Assembly (NCBI GenBank): GCA_028711575.1
Contig: JAQTSA010000004.1
Coordinates: 1-40,532, forward strand
Direction of reading: 5' to 3'
Source of the DNA: Candidatus Omnitrophota bacterium
GTDB lineage: Bacteria > Omnitrophota > Gorgyraeia > Duberdicusellales > 4484-171
DNA length: 40,532 nt
Positions 39,169 to 40,532 of this stretch are shown here, piece after piece; within the stretch, counting starts at the first letter, position 1; the number at the start of each line of letters is the position of its first letter. Under the pieces are notes generated by a model, which saw only the letters and a program-made list of their open reading frames with translations, did not search any database and was not told the DNA's origin. A program made the position numbers and the translations under genes.

Positions 39169-40392
39169 GTGAAAAATAAACTAATCAAAATCATTGATAA
39201 TATAGCTTATTGTTCCTTTGCGGCACTAGCTTTTTTTCTGCCGATATCCGGGGCGATAATTGAAATTTCCTTTTGTTTGATTCTTTTATGCTTTTTTGCC
39301 CGGGTGATTGTTGTCGGATTTACTTTTTCTAAGCTGACAGCTTTTTTTAAAAACCGGATTAACTTATCTTTACTTGTTTTTTATATTTGTTTGGGATTGT
39401 CGGTTTTCGTTAGTGGTCCCTTTTGGCTTAAAAGTCTGCGGGCTTGGCTGGGTAAATGGGGCGAAGGCGTAGGCCTTTTTTATTTAGGACAGATGTTTCT
39501 TGATAAACAGAAAATTGAACAGTTATTTAAGCTGTTGTTGGCAGCAACTTTTTTGACTGTTATTAACGGGTTATATCAGAAGATAACCGGGGTCGGATTT
39601 CTTAGAAAATTTCCTTTAACCAAAACACCTTCCTTTTCGGCAATCAGGTCAAGTTTCAATCATTATAATGATTTAGCAGCTTTTCTAGTGGCAATATTTT
39701 TCGTTAATAGTTCAGCTTTTCTTTTCTCAAAGAAGAATTGGACAAGAACATTGTTGTTTTGTTTGATGCTCCTAATTGTTGTTACACTTTTTATGACTTA
39801 TTCTCGTGGGGCTTGGTTTTCCTTCTTTGTCGTTACCTTTTTAATTATTACTTTTTTTTCTGAGAAAAAAGAAAAGCTAATCCTTTTGTTTTTTGTTTCT
39901 ATTTTTATTGTTGCTTTAATGAGAATACCTTTATTATGGGAAAGATTTGCTTTTATTTTTAAATCTTCCGGTGACGCCGATCGGTTTCAAATGTGGAAAG
40001 TGGCTTTAGTGATGGCTAAAGATTCACCACTGTTTGGTAAAGGATTAGGATTGTTCATGGATTTTTTTCCCAATTATTCCAAGCTTCAAGTCCAATATGC
40101 CCATAATTGTTATCTTCAGATATTAGCTGAAGGAGGACTTTTAGCTTTAATCTCTTTTTTGTGGTTTTTAGGCGAAATTGTTGTTGCTAGTGTTAGAAAA
40201 TTAAGAGAGGAATCTAACTTTTTAGTTAAAGGTTTTTTCTTTGCTGTTATTGCATTTATTATACACATGTTTTTTGATACTCAGTTATATTCACTTAAAC
40301 TTTCGATGTTTTTTTGGTTGATTATATCTTTGCTTATGGTTTCTATCAACGGAACTGATCGATCAAAACCTGTTTGTTTAGAGCGAGATTAG
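39169..40392 (+). CDS. O-antigen ligase / polymerase (Wzy/WaaL) family membrane protein, GTG start
   Basis: Many TM helices; FMTYSRGAWFSFFVV, RFQMWKVALVMAKDSPLFGKGLGLFMDFFPNY...YAHNCYLQILAEGGLLAL. Confidence 0.87.
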   Translation: MKNKLIKIIDNIAYCSFAALAFFLPISGAIIEISFCLILLCFFARVIVVGFTFSKLTAFFKNRINLSLLVFYICLGLSVFVSGPFWLKSLRAWLGKWGEGVGLFYLGQMFLDKQKIEQLFKLLLAATFLTVINGLYQKITGVGFLRKFPLTKTPSFSAIRSSFNHYNDLAAFLVAIFFVNSSAFLFSKKNWTRTLLFCLMLLIVVTLFMTYSRGAWFSFFVVTFLIITFFSEKKEKLILLFFVSIFIVALMRIPLLWERFAFIFKSSGDADRFQMWKVALVMAKDSPLFGKGLGLFMDFFPNYSKLQVQYAHNCYLQILAEGGLLALISFLWFLGEIVVASVRKLREESNFLVKGFFFAVIAFIIHMFFDTQLYSLKLSMFFWLIISLLMVSINGTDRSKPVCLERD

Positions 40393-40415
40393 TGTGTTTT
40401 GGTACTCTGTAACCC

Positions 40416-40459
40416 CAAAGTGATAATGTCCCCTTAGGGCAAAGTTAAAATGTCCCCTT
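40416..40459 (+). repeat. Two 20-bp direct repeats, period 24 (CAAAGTGATAATGTCCCCTT / CAAAGTTAAAATGTCCCCTT)
   Basis: 40416-40435 and 40440-40459, 18/20 identical, just upstream of a start codon. Confidence 0.85.
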
Positions 40460-40532
40460 TATAATTGCTATAATACTTCCAGCAAAGGAGGGTATTATGG
40501 CAGAAGGAGGCATTATTGTAATGAGGCAGGAG
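40416..40532 (+). mobile_element. Probable left end of an insertion sequence with transposase start (MAEGGIIVMRQE...), truncated by the window
   Basis: End-like repeats, extended -10 TGCTATAAT at 40466-40474, SD AAGGAGGG, ORF from ATG 40497 running off the window. Terminal repeats plus adjacent ORF resemble ISNCY/IS481-type element ends; family not certain. Confidence 0.5.

Overview
The window is a dense, almost entirely plus-strand bacterial chromosome segment. Gene content and style suggest a Gram-negative candidate-phylum bacterium, possibly Omnitrophota-like; this is inference only. The left half is housekeeping: the 3' part of rpsA, tyrS, a gap-pgk-tpiA-secG glycolysis/secretion block, a TPR lipoprotein/periplasmic-type protein, polA, glgA, coaE, rho, rpmE, prfA-prmC, murA, a trpG-D-C-F-B-A operon without trpE, an M16 peptidase, rsfS, a 41-aa Lys/Ala-rich histone-like protein with its own promoter and terminator, a riboflavin synthase, and tRNA-Pro(CGG). 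The right half is an envelope/polysaccharide region: a carbamoyltransferase / SxtJ-like / DUF5989-like trio, a ROK kinase, a truncated transaldolase remnant, lptD, then nucleotide-sugar genes (ugd, a second UDP-sugar dehydrogenase, two epimerases, UDP-glucuronate decarboxylase, a DegT aminotransferase), a polyprenyl glycosylphosphotransferase and an O-antigen ligase/polymerase-like protein. The right edge looks like the start of an insertion sequence. The most interesting non-coding signal is a family of ~140-nt structured repeats in two tandem pairs. One pair is upstream of ugd and the other upstream of the UDP-glucuronate decarboxylase gene. The copies show compensatory stem changes, and together they flank a three-gene block as direct repeats.
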